Shown here: positions 19,668 through 29,368 of the stretch, piece by piece
Layout: each line of letters starts with the position of its first letter
Numbering within the stretch: position 1 is the stretch's first letter
Origin: an uncultured Flavobacteriales bacterium
GTDB lineage: Bacteria > Bacteroidota > Bacteroidia > Flavobacteriales_D > Crocinitomicaceae
DNA length: 64,000 nt
Assembly (NCBI GenBank): GCA_937876195.1
Contig: CALEIK010000003.1
Coordinates: 1-64,000, forward strand
Reading direction: 5' to 3'
The notes under the pieces: generated by a model
The model's database searches: none
Seen by the model: the letters and a program-made list of their open reading frames with translations, nothing else
What the model was told of the DNA's origin: nothing
Program-made: the position numbers and the translations under genes

Positions 19668-20091
19668 AGTTAAAAGTACAAAAAAGCTTAAACATAAAAG
19701 AGGGGTGAACATTAATTTTGTGCATTGACAATGATGAAATTACTGTTGACCGTATCTGACGCGGTTGATCATCATTTAAACTTCAAAACAATCACTTAAA
19801 GTGAACATAGGGTGTAGCCAAATATTCACTAAATATTTTAGAGTCATGAATGTTAAACTCACAATAAAGTTCATAGGAGTTATATTTAAAATAAAGCAAA
19901 AATTTTTACTTTATCAGCTATTTGCATTGAAGCCTTACGATCAGGTAGTTAGAATTTGTATCTTGCTCTAACCCCAGCTTTTATTGATGTAATGGCGTTA
20001 ATTTGTTGGCTTATGATGCAACCAAAAGGTGGATTATAACGTCTAATCAACCTATATGCATGCATAATTCTAATCTGAAACTATATTTACT
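19668..20091. other. gene-free stretch of about 420 bp between divergent genes
   Basis: This AT-rich stretch separates the M1 peptidase (minus) from the PKD protein (plus). It holds a perfect -7 match TAATTTTG at 19713-19720, an interrupted repeat GTTAGA at 19949-19954 with TCTAAC at 19967-19972, and a perfect 12-bp palindrome TATGCATGCATA at 20055-20066, 25 bp before the PKD gene start. A 22-codon ORF (19731-19799) follows the first -7 box but has no other support. No tRNA or known RNA family was recognised. Confidence 0.5.
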
Positions 20092-23000
20092 ATGAACTAT
20101 TCAATTTTTATTGTCTCACTTTTCATCACCTTTTTGTCTTATGCTCAGCCAACTGCTGATTTTACAGCCAACACAACCGAAGTGTGCGTAGGAGACCCTG
20201 TCAACTTCACCGATCAATCAACTCCAAACGGTAGTCCTATCGTAGAGTGGGAATGGGATTTTGGAGATGGGAATTCTTCTGATCAGCAGAACCCTTCACA
20301 TACCTACGCTGTACCTGGATCATATCCAGTGACACTTGTGGTAACTGATCAAAACGACGATGCAGTTTTTGAATTTAAGAATAATTACATTACTGTCCAC
20401 CCACTACCAGATGCAAGTTTTACACTGGCAGGAAATGCATGTACTGTGCCTATCGACGTGACATTTACGAATACATCTTCTTCAGGAGGAAACTTTAGCT
20501 ATGATTGGGATTTTGGAAATGGACAGACTTCAACCGATGAAGATCCTGCTCCTGTAAATTACGCGTCCGAGGGGACATTTACGGTCGAATTGGTGGTAAC
20601 GAACACAGTAACCGGCTGTACAAATTCATTCACGCAAGACGTTGTTGTTTCTGACTATGCGGCAGATTTTGTTATACCAACTGAAGGCTGTGTTGGAGAT
20701 AATCTTTCATTTCAAGATGCATCAACCGTAGGGACGAATCAGTGGTCATGGAACTTTGGTGATGGACAAACTTCGAATCAGCAAAATCCTTCACACACCT
20801 ATGCAAATTCCGGGGTTTTTACGGTAACATTAACGGCTCAAAATACAACTTCAGGTTGTACGGATGTAATTACAGAAGACATCACTATTCATGACCTACC
20901 GGCACCTGATTTCTCAGCCGACGTAACAGTAGGTTGTGCGCCGTTGGATGTGAATTTCACCAACAATTCTCCGGGTGGAACAAATTATGATTGGGATTTC
21001 GGCAACGGTTCAACATTCAATGGGGAGAATCCACCTGCACAAACATATGCAGCGGATGGCTTGTATACTGTTTCACTGACAATGACAGATGCAAACGGCT
21101 GTTCCAATGTGGTGACTATGCCTAACTTGATCGAAGTAAGTCAACCCGTTGTTGAATTTTCTATGGATGTATACAACGGCTGCGACCCACTTACTGTTCA
21201 ATTTTCTGAATCGTCTACGTCTCCCGATCCGTTTGGTGACCCAATAGACACTTGGACATGGGATTTTGGGGATGGAAGCCCGCTATTCAATGGACAGAAT
21301 CCCCCTCCGCATGATTACTCGGAGGGTGTATATTCGGTGACATTAACCGTAGAAACGCAAAATGGTTGTCAAGCAACATTAACCTACACAGATACAATTC
21401 AAGTGGGATCAATACAGAATGTAAACTTTACACTGGATGAAACCACGGCTTGTGCGAAAACAGGAGTTGATTTCTTTGACCTTACAACATTCAATGGAAG
21501 TCCGGATCCTGAAGACGTAACATACCATTGGGATTTCGGTGATGGAGGAACGAGTACAGAACAGAATCCAACCCATCCTTATCCAAATGATACAGGGTAT
21601 TTTGATGTGACGCTCATTGTCACTTGGAGAGGTTGTTCAGACACTATGGTAATGATTGATGCCGTATATATTCTCGGGCCAATCTGTAGGTGCACACCTG
21701 ATGTACCGTTGTTTTGTAATCCGGAATCATTTCCAGTTACTTTAAACATGACGGACAATTCTATTCCCGGACTACAATCAGATAGTGTAGAAATGCTTTG
21801 GAAGTGGGGTGACGGAACAACCACTTTTTATAGTAATGCTTACCTCGATGCCACGGGCAGCGGTTCAGCCTCGCATGATTACTTCGACTATGGATCTTAT
21901 ACTGTTGAACAGGTCATCTACAATTATACCACTGGTTGCTCTGATAGCACAACACATGTGATACATGTATCATATACAAACGCAAGCTTCGTATTATCCA
22001 ACGATTCTACTTGTGTGGGCTCACCAATTACTTTAACCAGTACTTCTGATTCATATTCATCACATCCTTTTGGTACGTTCTCTTACGACATGGGAGATGG
22101 TGCTGGTAATAGTCCTTTTGGTACCCCTGCAACATATACTTACAATACATCTGGGGCATTCGATATCTTATTAACTGCGACCAACTCGGTAGGGTGTGCG
22201 GACACGGCAACAGTTGCCATTACCGCACTCGCTTTACCACAAGCAAATATTTCACCGTTTGATACTACTGGGTGCGCGCCTGTTACGGTTAACTACAACA
22301 ACACTTCAACAAGTATTGGAAATGGTGTTCCTCTGGAGAGTTTTTTCTGGACCTTTCCAGATTTAACGAATCAAACAACAACCGACGTTTCAACGGATGT
22401 ACAGTTCTCATTCACCACAGAAGGCGTGTTTACCACAAGTTTGGTCGTTACCGACGAGTTCGGCTGTGTTTCGCCGCAAACAAATGCAACAATGACCATC
22501 ACCAAACCTACTGCGAATTTTACGCTTGAGGATGTTGTGTGTGATGAAGAAGTGTTCACAGCAGCGAACGGAAGTTCAGGAGCGATAGATTACGAATGGT
22601 ACGTAGGTGGTGCGCTTACTTCTGTAGCCACCAATTTCTCCAGTTCATTTGATGAAGATACTAGTCCATCGTATAATTCTGTAGAACACGACATTACATT
22701 AATTGCCATTGATGCTAATGGTTGTATGGATACAGTCACCCAAGAAATTGTTGTTTCAATGCCACGAGCAGATTTGATTTACACATTAGATGGTGCCAAC
22801 GTGAATGGTGCTGGGGAGTATACTTGTCCTCCTGTGTTTGCTGGTTTTACTGACAATTCTGACACGTATGGTGCAATTGATTCCTGGAGCTGGGTTTTTG
22901 GAGATGGAAAAACATCAAGTCTGCAAGATCCAAATAATACATATGTGTTTGCTGGAACGTACACCGCAAGTTTAGCCATCGTAGATGAATACGACTGTGT

Positions 23001-23829
23001 AAGTGATACGCTATTGATTGATTTCCTTACTATTTTTGGGCCTTCAGGAGAACCTAATTGGACATCTCTCGGAGACATTTGCGGACAGACGTACATTTTT
23101 GATGCAGACAATTTAGTAAATGTACATGACATTATTTGGGACCTTGGAGATGGGAGTATCGTTAATGATACAAATGCATTCAACTATACCTATACATCGT
23201 ACGAGACATTTTCCCCTACTGCAACAATCGTAGATTCCTTAGGATGTGAAGTTCTTTACAACTTACCAGATATTACGGTTATAAATAATGGACTCGACGC
23301 GTTTTTCACGGCAACTCCTCAAGAAGGGCCGATGGGAAGCACCTTCACCTTTGAAGATGGATCGACGTTTACTGCGGCTCCAATTGTAAGTTGGACATGG
23401 GTGATAAACGGTGATACGCTATACGCATTGAACGGCAATGATATCTCGCAATCATTCGGTCTTCCTGGGGATTATTATGTTACCTTGATTGTGTCTGATG
23501 CCAACGGTTGTGTCGACAAGTATACTTCGTTCGTAACAATTACAGATGAGTTTCACTTACCCAATGTGATTACCACGAATGGAGATGGGGTGAATGAGTT
23601 TTTCATTCTACCAGCGGATATTTTTAGTTCGTTTGACATTGTGATTCTGAACAGATGGGGGAATGTGATCTATGAAAGAAACGGTGCTACGGGTGTCCTC
23701 CTTTGGGATGGTACGAGCAACGGTAACAGAGTGAATGATGGGGTCTACTTCTATCTTTTAAGAGGAACGATTGTGAATGGAGAAGAGGCGAAGAAGCATG
23801 GAAATGTTACGGTCGTGAATGGACCGTAA
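20092..23829 (+). CDS. giant multi-PKD surface protein with T9SS type B C-terminal domain
   Basis: A 1245-residue protein with a signal peptide ending LSYAQ (19). It then has about thirteen PKD-like beta-sandwich repeats with the hallmark WDFGDG (for example WEWDFGDGNSS, WSWNFGDGQTS, WSWVFGDGKTS) followed by NPSHTY-type motifs; repeats 7-10 and the last are divergent. The C-terminal 90 residues (from FHLPNVITTNGDGVNEFF to VVNGP) match the gliding-motility-associated type B sorting domain. It should be exported by T9SS and act as a surface adhesin or gliding-associated protein. Type B substrates often sit beside a PorP/SprF gene; the neighbour downstream is a barrel but is not a clear PorP. 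Confidence 0.92.
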   Translation: MNYSIFIVSLFITFLSYAQPTADFTANTTEVCVGDPVNFTDQSTPNGSPIVEWEWDFGDGNSSDQQNPSHTYAVPGSYPVTLVVTDQNDDAVFEFKNNYITVHPLPDASFTLAGNACTVPIDVTFTNTSSSGGNFSYDWDFGNGQTSTDEDPAPVNYASEGTFTVELVVTNTVTGCTNSFTQDVVVSDYAADFVIPTEGCVGDNLSFQDASTVGTNQWSWNFGDGQTSNQQNPSHTYANSGVFTVTLTAQNTTSGCTDVITEDITIHDLPAPDFSADVTVGCAPLDVNFTNNSPGGTNYDWDFGNGSTFNGENPPAQTYAADGLYTVSLTMTDANGCSNVVTMPNLIEVSQPVVEFSMDVYNGCDPLTVQFSESSTSPDPFGDPIDTWTWDFGDGSPLFNGQNPPPHDYSEGVYSVTLTVETQNGCQATLTYTDTIQVGSIQNVNFTLDETTACAKTGVDFFDLTTFNGSPDPEDVTYHWDFGDGGTSTEQNPTHPYPNDTGYFDVTLIVTWRGCSDTMVMIDAVYILGPICRCTPDVPLFCNPESFPVTLNMTDNSIPGLQSDSVEMLWKWGDGTTTFYSNAYLDATGSGSASHDYFDYGSYTVEQVIYNYTTGCSDSTTHVIHVSYTNASFVLSNDSTCVGSPITLTSTSDSYSSHPFGTFSYDMGDGAGNSPFGTPATYTYNTSGAFDILLTATNSVGCADTATVAITALALPQANISPFDTTGCAPVTVNYNNTSTSIGNGVPLESFFWTFPDLTNQTTTDVSTDVQFSFTTEGVFTTSLVVTDEFGCVSPQTNATMTITKPTANFTLEDVVCDEEVFTAANGSSGAIDYEWYVGGALTSVATNFSSSFDEDTSPSYNSVEHDITLIAIDANGCMDTVTQEIVVSMPRADLIYTLDGANVNGAGEYTCPPVFAGFTDNSDTYGAIDSWSWVFGDGKTSSLQDPNNTYVFAGTYTASLAIVDEYDCVSDTLLIDFLTIFGPSGEPNWTSLGDICGQTYIFDADNLVNVHDIIWDLGDGSIVNDTNAFNYTYTSYETFSPTATIVDSLGCEVLYNLPDITVINNGLDAFFTATPQEGPMGSTFTFEDGSTFTAAPIVSWTWVINGDTLYALNGNDISQSFGLPGDYYVTLIVSDANGCVDKYTSFVTITDEFHLPNVITTNGDGVNEFFILPADIFSSFDIVILNRWGNVIYERNGATGVLLWDGTSNGNRVNDGVYFYLLRGTIVNGEEAKKHGNVTVVNGP

Positions 23830-23922
23830 AGGAGCGTAGTAGGCAGTGCTTTCAGCTGGAATGTGTTTGGCGCGATTATTGTTAAATATCGAAATTAGTG
23901 TGAAATACTTAAACTGAGTGTT

Positions 23923-24732
23923 ATGAAACGATTTTTACTTCCTATCATTTGCCTTCTTCCTTTCTTTCAATTTGCGCAAACAGAGCACAATGCACAAGTT
24001 GGACTTTTTGTCACTTCAGAAGTTCCGTTTCGATCTGAAATGCCCAAAATGAGTACGAATGTTGGAATTGGAGCACAATTCGCCTACAAGCCAATAGCTA
24101 GGGTACCAGTATTTTTAGAGTTAAGAGGTAATCTTGGAATGTACAATTCTCAGAATAGAGATGTCACGTACTTATTTAGCGATGGTTCTGCAACCTACAC
24201 GGATGTTACTTTTACCAGTCAGATGCACAAGCTTCAGTTGGGCACAAAGATTTACTATACAAGTTTTTACCGTCCAGTGCGCGCTTATGTTACTCCACAA
24301 ATTGGTTATAATTATATGAAAACGCGTATGCGGATTGCAGATCCAATGGATGAAGACGATTGTCGTCCATTAGAGAATAGAATTCGCCACCGCTCTGCTG
24401 GTTGGACGTACGGAGCGGAGATAGGAGTAGAGTTGGACATGAAAAAAATATTTTCAGGCAATGATCGTCCTGAACAACGAATGTACATTTCAGCTTCATA
24501 CATGGGAAGTTTCCAAGAAATGGATTACATCAATGTGAAATACATGGAGGAAGAGGCACATGGTGTTGCAGATGAGCACGACCATTCGCAAATGGGTGAA
24601 GATGGACGACCGCTCAATACACAATTTATCAACTTAACGTCAGGCACTACGCACGAGCATAAAATTGCTGAAATTTACAATTCACACCTGCGTTTTATTA
24701 GCATCAACGTAGGGTATGTGTGGTATTTTTAG
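23923..24732 (+). CDS. outer-membrane beta-barrel protein
   Basis: A 269-residue protein with a signal peptide ending FQFAQ (19), then amphipathic strands and a final aromatic residue (VGYVWYF), as in small OmpA/OmpW-like barrels. A histidine- and acid-rich external-loop candidate lies around 205-245 (EEAHGVADEHDHSQMGEDGR), which could bind metal; that is speculative. It lies 93 bp after the PKD adhesin on the same strand and may be its membrane partner. Confidence 0.7.
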   Translation: MKRFLLPIICLLPFFQFAQTEHNAQVGLFVTSEVPFRSEMPKMSTNVGIGAQFAYKPIARVPVFLELRGNLGMYNSQNRDVTYLFSDGSATYTDVTFTSQMHKLQLGTKIYYTSFYRPVRAYVTPQIGYNYMKTRMRIADPMDEDDCRPLENRIRHRSAGWTYGAEIGVELDMKKIFSGNDRPEQRMYISASYMGSFQEMDYINVKYMEEEAHGVADEHDHSQMGEDGRPLNTQFINLTSGTTHEHKIAEIYNSHLRFISINVGYVWYF

Positions 24733-24834
24733 GTTTTTCATACTTGAATTTAAATCACGTGTATCCAATATCGATGTATTGGAGGGGTGAAGATTTGGGT
24801 CGGTTGAATAGAATATTTTCACTACCTTGTACGT

Positions 24835-25122
24835 ATGAACATCAAAGACCTACATCTAGAGAACAAGGAACTTTCCGTAGCACATCTTAAGAAATCGGGA
24901 GAAGGATTTGTAATAAGTATACACTTGAAAGAAGGTGGAGAGCTAAAGAAACATACTACCGCCGTGCCAGCATTATTGGTGTGCATTTCTGGAAAAACCT
25001 GTTACGAAACAATTAAAGGCGAAAAAGTGTTGCTGCAGTCAGGCGATTACGTCCACATCGAACCCCATGTGGAACATTGGCTGATTGGATTGTACGAAAG
25101 CGACTTATTGTTAATGAAATAG
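24835..25122 (+). CDS. small cupin-domain protein
   Basis: A 95-residue protein with a single cupin fold. LKEGGELKKHTT and LLQSGDYVHIEPHVEHWL correspond to the two cupin motifs, with His residues positioned as metal ligands in motif 2. Single cupins of this size often act as sensors or simple dioxygenase-like enzymes; the ligand is unknown. An inverted repeat CCAATA-N6-TATTGG (24765-24782) lies about 50 bp upstream and may be an operator. Confidence 0.8.
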   Translation: MNIKDLHLENKELSVAHLKKSGEGFVISIHLKEGGELKKHTTAVPALLVCISGKTCYETIKGEKVLLQSGDYVHIEPHVEHWLIGLYESDLLLMK

Positions 25123-25226
25123 GGCAGAAAGAGTTTACTTACACATGTTTTCTCAAACGCTATTGCTCGTTCTACGATTTTTTTTACGTATCTTAGATGT
25201 AACGCAAACAAACACCATAAGGAGCT

Positions 25227-25550
25227 ATGGAAGATTTACCCAATGGATATACAACTGTCAGCGAGGCACTGAACGACCTCAAGAAACGTGGATACACCAG
25301 AGATTTTAATTTGCACCCTGAAGAGGAGTGTATAATTTGTGCGGAAACCCACGAACAGTTATCACCTGATCACTTTTTGATTGATGCGATGTACCGTTTT
25401 GAAGGCGATACGGATCCAGGGGATGAGGCAATCGTTTACGCAATTGCTTCCGACGATTACGAAGTAAAAGGGGTACTTGTCAATGCCTACGGTATTTATG
25501 CTGATCCAACAGCGGCAAAAACGATTAAACGTTTGAAATTGAGAGAATAA
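25227..25550 (+). CDS. conserved small Bacteroidota protein
   Basis: A 107-residue acidic cytoplasmic protein. It begins with a helix (TVSEALNDLKKRGYTRDFNL), then a C-x2-C pair (EECIICAE), a DHFLIDAMYRFEG segment and a C-terminal YGIYADP block. Close relatives in Bacteroidota are often labelled phosphoribosylpyrophosphate synthetase, but it has no PRPP-synthetase motif, so I do not adopt that name. The C-x2-C pair might bind metal. Function unknown. Confidence 0.7.
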   Translation: MEDLPNGYTTVSEALNDLKKRGYTRDFNLHPEEECIICAETHEQLSPDHFLIDAMYRFEGDTDPGDEAIVYAIASDDYEVKGVLVNAYGIYADPTAAKTIKRLKLRE

Positions 25551-25552
25551 TT

Positions 25553-25999
25553 CTACTCAACACTTCCTCTCTTCGATTTTCGGTACAAATAAGAATTGTA
25601 AATGCTTCGTTTTGCGAAACGCACTTGTTTATCCGATTGAACCAGTTTCACATACACCGATCGTGGAACTCCAAAATATTCATAGGTAGATCCATCTGTG
25701 AAGGTCATTTCTAAAAGCAATCCTTTGTGTTTAAAATCGTCAATTCCCGATTCCATGATTGTTTTTGTGTATTCTTCCAAGTTTGCTGCCTTCGTTTCAG
25801 GCGCGATGCTCACCAAAAAGTGATACCCATCAATAATGCGTTGTCCCATTATTTCAGCTTCTGCCTTCAAAGGATTGTCGTCTTGAAATTTGTCAGGATG
25901 CCATTCCTTCACCAATGTACGGTACGTTGTTTTCAGTTGTTTTAACTCCAACTCACCGTCGATTTGGAACATTTTTTTGTATTCGTTTACGCGTTTCAT
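25553..25999 (-). CDS. J-domain plus KTSC-domain protein
   Basis: A 148-residue protein. Residues 1-65 form a DnaJ-like domain with the HPD tripeptide in VKEWHPDKFQDDNP, which activates DnaK ATPase. Residues about 90-148 match the KTSC domain (MTFTDGSTYEYFGVPRSVYVKLV, then KRSIYNSYLYR). This fusion suggests a small DnaK co-chaperone; the KTSC partner is unknown. It is convergent with the gene before it, with a 2-bp gap. Confidence 0.82.
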   Translation of the reverse strand: MKRVNEYKKMFQIDGELELKQLKTTYRTLVKEWHPDKFQDDNPLKAEAEIMGQRIIDGYHFLVSIAPETKAANLEEYTKTIMESGIDDFKHKGLLLEMTFTDGSTYEYFGVPRSVYVKLVQSDKQVRFAKRSIYNSYLYRKSKRGSVE

Positions 26000-26124
26000 G
26001 AACTCTAAATGGGGAAATTGTACTACTATGATTTATTTATTGCGGTGCAAAGCTAGTCTATTTCCAATCAACTACGTACGAGATGATCAAATTTTATGCT
26101 TTGAGTTGTGAATTGAACACCGAT

Positions 26125-26577
26125 TTATAGGACATCAATCAATTCTACTTCAAAAACAAGCACCGTGTTTCCAGGAATTGATGAATTTCCTTCAGGACCG
26201 TAACCCAAAGCAGAAGGAACAAGCAAAATACCATTTCCCCCTTCTTTGAAGTAGGGTATTCCTTCGGTCCAACCCTTGATAACACCTTGTAAATTGAATT
26301 CAATTCCCGATGGAGAGCTTTCATCAAATACTGATCCACTGGTAAAGTACCCTTTGTATGCAACACGGACGTTTGAGTTGCTGGTGCAAGCGAGACCAGT
26401 GCCTGGATTGTTAATCACCACGTACAAGCCTGAGCCAGTAGCGATGGCATTGAGACCATGATCACTGATGTATTGTTGAATAATTTCTTCGTCTTTTTCG
26501 GCTTGCTTTTCGACGTCTTTCTTTTTGCAAGCTCCGATTACAAGTGCAAGAATTAGCAACGTAAATATGTATTTCAT
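26125..26577 (-). CDS. FKBP-type peptidyl-prolyl isomerase lipoprotein
   Basis: A 150-residue protein. I set the start at 26577 (MKYIFTLLILALVIGAC), which gives a proper lipoprotein signal with Cys17; the 11 codons upstream would spoil it. The FKBP domain shows VRVAYKGYFTSGSVFDES, LQGVIKGWTEGIPYF and LVPSALGYGPEG, then FEVELIDVL. It catalyses proline cis-trans isomerisation to help envelope proteins fold. Confidence 0.92.
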   Translation of the reverse strand: MKYIFTLLILALVIGACKKKDVEKQAEKDEEIIQQYISDHGLNAIATGSGLYVVINNPGTGLACTSNSNVRVAYKGYFTSGSVFDESSPSGIEFNLQGVIKGWTEGIPYFKEGGNGILLVPSALGYGPEGNSSIPGNTVLVFEVELIDVL

Positions 26578-26650
26578 GATCTGTGAATTAACTTTCTTAA
26601 CGAAAAACAAAAATAGCCTTTATTTTGATGTTTGAAAACTCCATTTCTGT

Positions 26651-27904
26651 TTATTCAGAGGCAATCGGAAATTCAATGCGAATGAGCGACTTATTTCTTT
26701 TAAACGTCCCATCTAATTGGTCGGTGAGCAAGTCGAGCAGTTCTAATCCAAATCCATTTTTATCCTGCTCTTTCCAAGTTCCAGAGTCAAAGTAGTTCAG
26801 TACCACAAAATTGTTCACGTCTGTGGTGAACGAGATGGTAATAACTCCAGATTCATCGTCTCTAAACGCATGCTTAATAGAGTTGGTAATCAATTCATTG
26901 ATAATTAATCCAAGAGGAACCACTGTCTTTAAATCTAATTCTTCAAGGTTGGAGCTAAGGTCAATTTTAATGTTGGAGTTATTGGTATGAAGACTTTTAA
27001 TGTCGTCAATGAGTGAGCTAATGTATTTATTGAACTCAAGACGCGACAATTCTCCAGTTTGATATAACTTCCGGTGAATCATAGAAATCGTCATGATGCG
27101 ATTGATGGCTTCATTAAAGTGCAATTTGGTTTCCTCAGAGTCTGTTTCTGCATTTTGCATACGTAGTAAGCTCACTACAATTTGCAGGTTGTTTTTCACG
27201 CGATGATGAACCTCCTTGAGTAAGGTGACATTCTCTCGGTTTTTTTGAGCCAGTTGTCGGTTGGCATCATTGAGTTCTTTGCCTACATAACTGTGGTAAC
27301 GTATATTTTCAAAAATTAGATATGCCATAATGAAGAAGGCAAAGACCATTTCAATCGCCACAACGACTAATTCCATATTCGTTAAGGGTCGCACTAATTC
27401 AAGGTGTGTATTTAAACCAAAAAGAATGAAGCAGACTAAACCAACGAGATGCAGAATAACGAAAAATATGGCAAAACGTTTAGAAAGGCCAATGAACGCA
27501 AATAGTATAATGCACATCATCCAGACAATATCACTGTAATGCATCGTATGCAGTATCGTATTCATCGAATAGATGACCAAAATGCTTGCGCTGAAGGTGA
27601 AAATCCAAAAGACAGCCTTCGATTTTTTTGTTCGGTACAAGTAAATCAGGGAAGTAATGGAAAGTAAGAAGACGATCAGATAAATGACAAAGCCTGTGAA
27701 CTCTATATTGACAAAAAGTGCAGAGAGAATTCCAAAAATAAAAGCGAATGCAACAGATAATCTCCACGCAAGTTTGTATCTGCCAGATACATAGAAGTCA
27801 GACGTAAAAGAAGTATTAGGATTGAGCCAATTCACAGGCCATAAATATAGAAAAATTGATGTGCAGAGATGAAAACAGGCGGAAATATTTTTGAAGACCA
27901 GCAA
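26651..27904 (-). CDS. membrane sensor histidine kinase (HisKA_2 type)
   Basis: A 417-residue kinase. About six TM helices lie between residues 45 and 200 with no large periplasmic domain, then a short coiled linker. The HisKA_2 phosphoacceptor block EVHHRVKNNLQ is at 231-241 (His233/234), followed by HATPase_c with the N-box NELITNSIKHAF and G-box GFGLELL. Kinases of this kind often lack an adjacent regulator; none is next to it here. The ligand is not predictable. Confidence 0.88.
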   Translation of the reverse strand: MLVFKNISACFHLCTSIFLYLWPVNWLNPNTSFTSDFYVSGRYKLAWRLSVAFAFIFGILSALFVNIEFTGFVIYLIVFLLSITSLIYLYRTKKSKAVFWIFTFSASILVIYSMNTILHTMHYSDIVWMMCIILFAFIGLSKRFAIFFVILHLVGLVCFILFGLNTHLELVRPLTNMELVVVAIEMVFAFFIMAYLIFENIRYHSYVGKELNDANRQLAQKNRENVTLLKEVHHRVKNNLQIVVSLLRMQNAETDSEETKLHFNEAINRIMTISMIHRKLYQTGELSRLEFNKYISSLIDDIKSLHTNNSNIKIDLSSNLEELDLKTVVPLGLIINELITNSIKHAFRDDESGVITISFTTDVNNFVVLNYFDSGTWKEQDKNGFGLELLDLLTDQLDGTFKRNKSLIRIEFPIASE

Positions 27905-27996
27905 CGAGATTCATTCATCATTAATTTAAACCACTTGTCCATTCTATTTTGGTTTGCACAAGAAAATGTATAATTTTAAAAACACAAATTTAAATT

Positions 27997-29319
27997 ATGA
28001 AAAAACTACTTCTACTTATTGGGACAATAGCGGTTGCTCCATCATTTCTGAACGGTCAAATCATAGAAAGATGTTTAAGTCACCGTGCCATTGAATACCA
28101 AGAATCATTAACACCAGGCTATGCGGCTCAAGTAAATACCGTTTTTGAAAATGCTAAGGCATACAGCGCGATACATGCTGCTGAAAAGGACAATGAATTG
28201 TACACCATTCCAGTTGTTGTACATGTCGTACACAATATTCCTGCGCAGGACATTCCTGACAGTGTGATTATAGATCAGATTAGAATTCTGTCTGAAGATT
28301 ATGGGCGAATGAATGCCGATACAGTGAATATGCGCTCAGATTTTGACCCTGTTGCTGGAAACCCAAGAATCAAATTTAAGTTAGCCGAAATAGATGAAAA
28401 TGGACTCTCAACCAATGGCATTACACGTACTTTGACGCCGAATGCATCGTTCGGTTCATTGGCAGCTGCACTCGGAGATTTCTCAGATTTGGAGAATGTA
28501 AAGAGTACTGCGAATGGTGGTCATGACCCTTGGGATCCCACGCGTTATTTGAATATTTGGGTGTGCAATATGTCAATTAGTTTTGGTGGAAATGAAATTA
28601 CCGCATTACTTGGTTATGCAACACCACCTGATGGATTGCCACATTGGCCAGCAGGAAGCACAAATGGATTAACAGATGGTGTAGTGCTTCAGTACCAAAC
28701 AGTAGGTAGCAACAATCCTAACATGCTTGATATGGGCAATGGACCAATGCAAATGATGGGGAGAACTGCTTCTCACGAAGTTGGACATTACCTGGGCTTA
28801 AGACATATTTGGGGAGATGGTGATTGCACAGCACAAGATGGGGTAGATGACACTCCGAACGCTACTGCACAATCTGATTTCGACTGCAATCCTACTAAAA
28901 ACACGTGTGTCGATAACATCCTTGGTGTTGATTTACCGGATATGATTGAGAACTACATGGATTATTCAGCAGAAGATTGCCAGAATTCATTTACGCAAGG
29001 TCAAGTTGATATTATACACGGAGTTCTAGACAATGAGCGTTACGACTTGGTACACGGGAATCCTGCATCTGTTTCAGCTCAGGAAGAAATTTCATTGAGG
29101 ATCTTCCCAAATCCGGCAAACGATGTTATTACGATTGAGCACAATGGAGAGTTGTCCAATTTGCATTTAACTACGATGTATGGAACTGTCTTGAGAACAG
29201 ATTTTCAGCCAGAATCAACAACTGCAATATCAATCGAAGAATTACCTGCAGGAGTCTACTTCATAAATTTTGAGACAGCGCAAGGGTTGACTGGAAGCAA
29301 GCGTTTTGTAAAACAATAA
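27997..29319 (+). CDS. M43 (pappalysin-type) metalloprotease with T9SS type A tail
   Basis: A 440-residue secreted protease. The signal peptide ends FLNGQ (21). The zinc site HEVGHYLGLRHIWGD starts at His260 (HExxHxxGxxH) and the Met-turn is IENYMDYSAED, with paired cysteines after the active site typical of M43B. The last 75 residues (from RIFPNPANDVITIE to KRFVKQ) form a T9SS type A sorting domain, so it is exported across the outer membrane. It probably digests extracellular protein. Confidence 0.93.
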   Translation: MKKLLLLIGTIAVAPSFLNGQIIERCLSHRAIEYQESLTPGYAAQVNTVFENAKAYSAIHAAEKDNELYTIPVVVHVVHNIPAQDIPDSVIIDQIRILSEDYGRMNADTVNMRSDFDPVAGNPRIKFKLAEIDENGLSTNGITRTLTPNASFGSLAAALGDFSDLENVKSTANGGHDPWDPTRYLNIWVCNMSISFGGNEITALLGYATPPDGLPHWPAGSTNGLTDGVVLQYQTVGSNNPNMLDMGNGPMQMMGRTASHEVGHYLGLRHIWGDGDCTAQDGVDDTPNATAQSDFDCNPTKNTCVDNILGVDLPDMIENYMDYSAEDCQNSFTQGQVDIIHGVLDNERYDLVHGNPASVSAQEEISLRIFPNPANDVITIEHNGELSNLHLTTMYGTVLRTDFQPESTTAISIEELPAGVYFINFETAQGLTGSKRFVKQ

Positions 29320-29326
29320 AATCTAG

Positions 29327-29355
29327 TTGTGATTGCAACTGGATGTTTATTTTTG
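29327..29355 (+). promoter_or_regulatory. promoter of the SF1 helicase gene
   Basis: TTG at 29327-29329 and TATTTTTG at 29348-29355 (full TAnnTTTG match), with an 18-nt spacer. It ends 13 nt before the GTG start chosen for the helicase, so the leader would be very short. Confidence 0.55.
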
Positions 29356-29368
29356 CAGAAAAAAGAAC

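Noticed and set aside
19731..19799. 22-codon ORF after a perfect -7 box
   Set aside because: It has no TM, signal or family features, and ORFs this short are expected by chance; kept only as a note in the gap entry.
25217..25228. AAGGAG Shine-Dalgarno before the gene at 25227
   Set aside because: It is only 2-3 bases from the ATG, too close for normal function, and Shine-Dalgarno use is weak in this phylum.
29333..29368. TTG start for the SF1 helicase
   Set aside because: A full promoter (TTG-N18-TATTTTTG) overlaps these codons, so transcription would begin after them.
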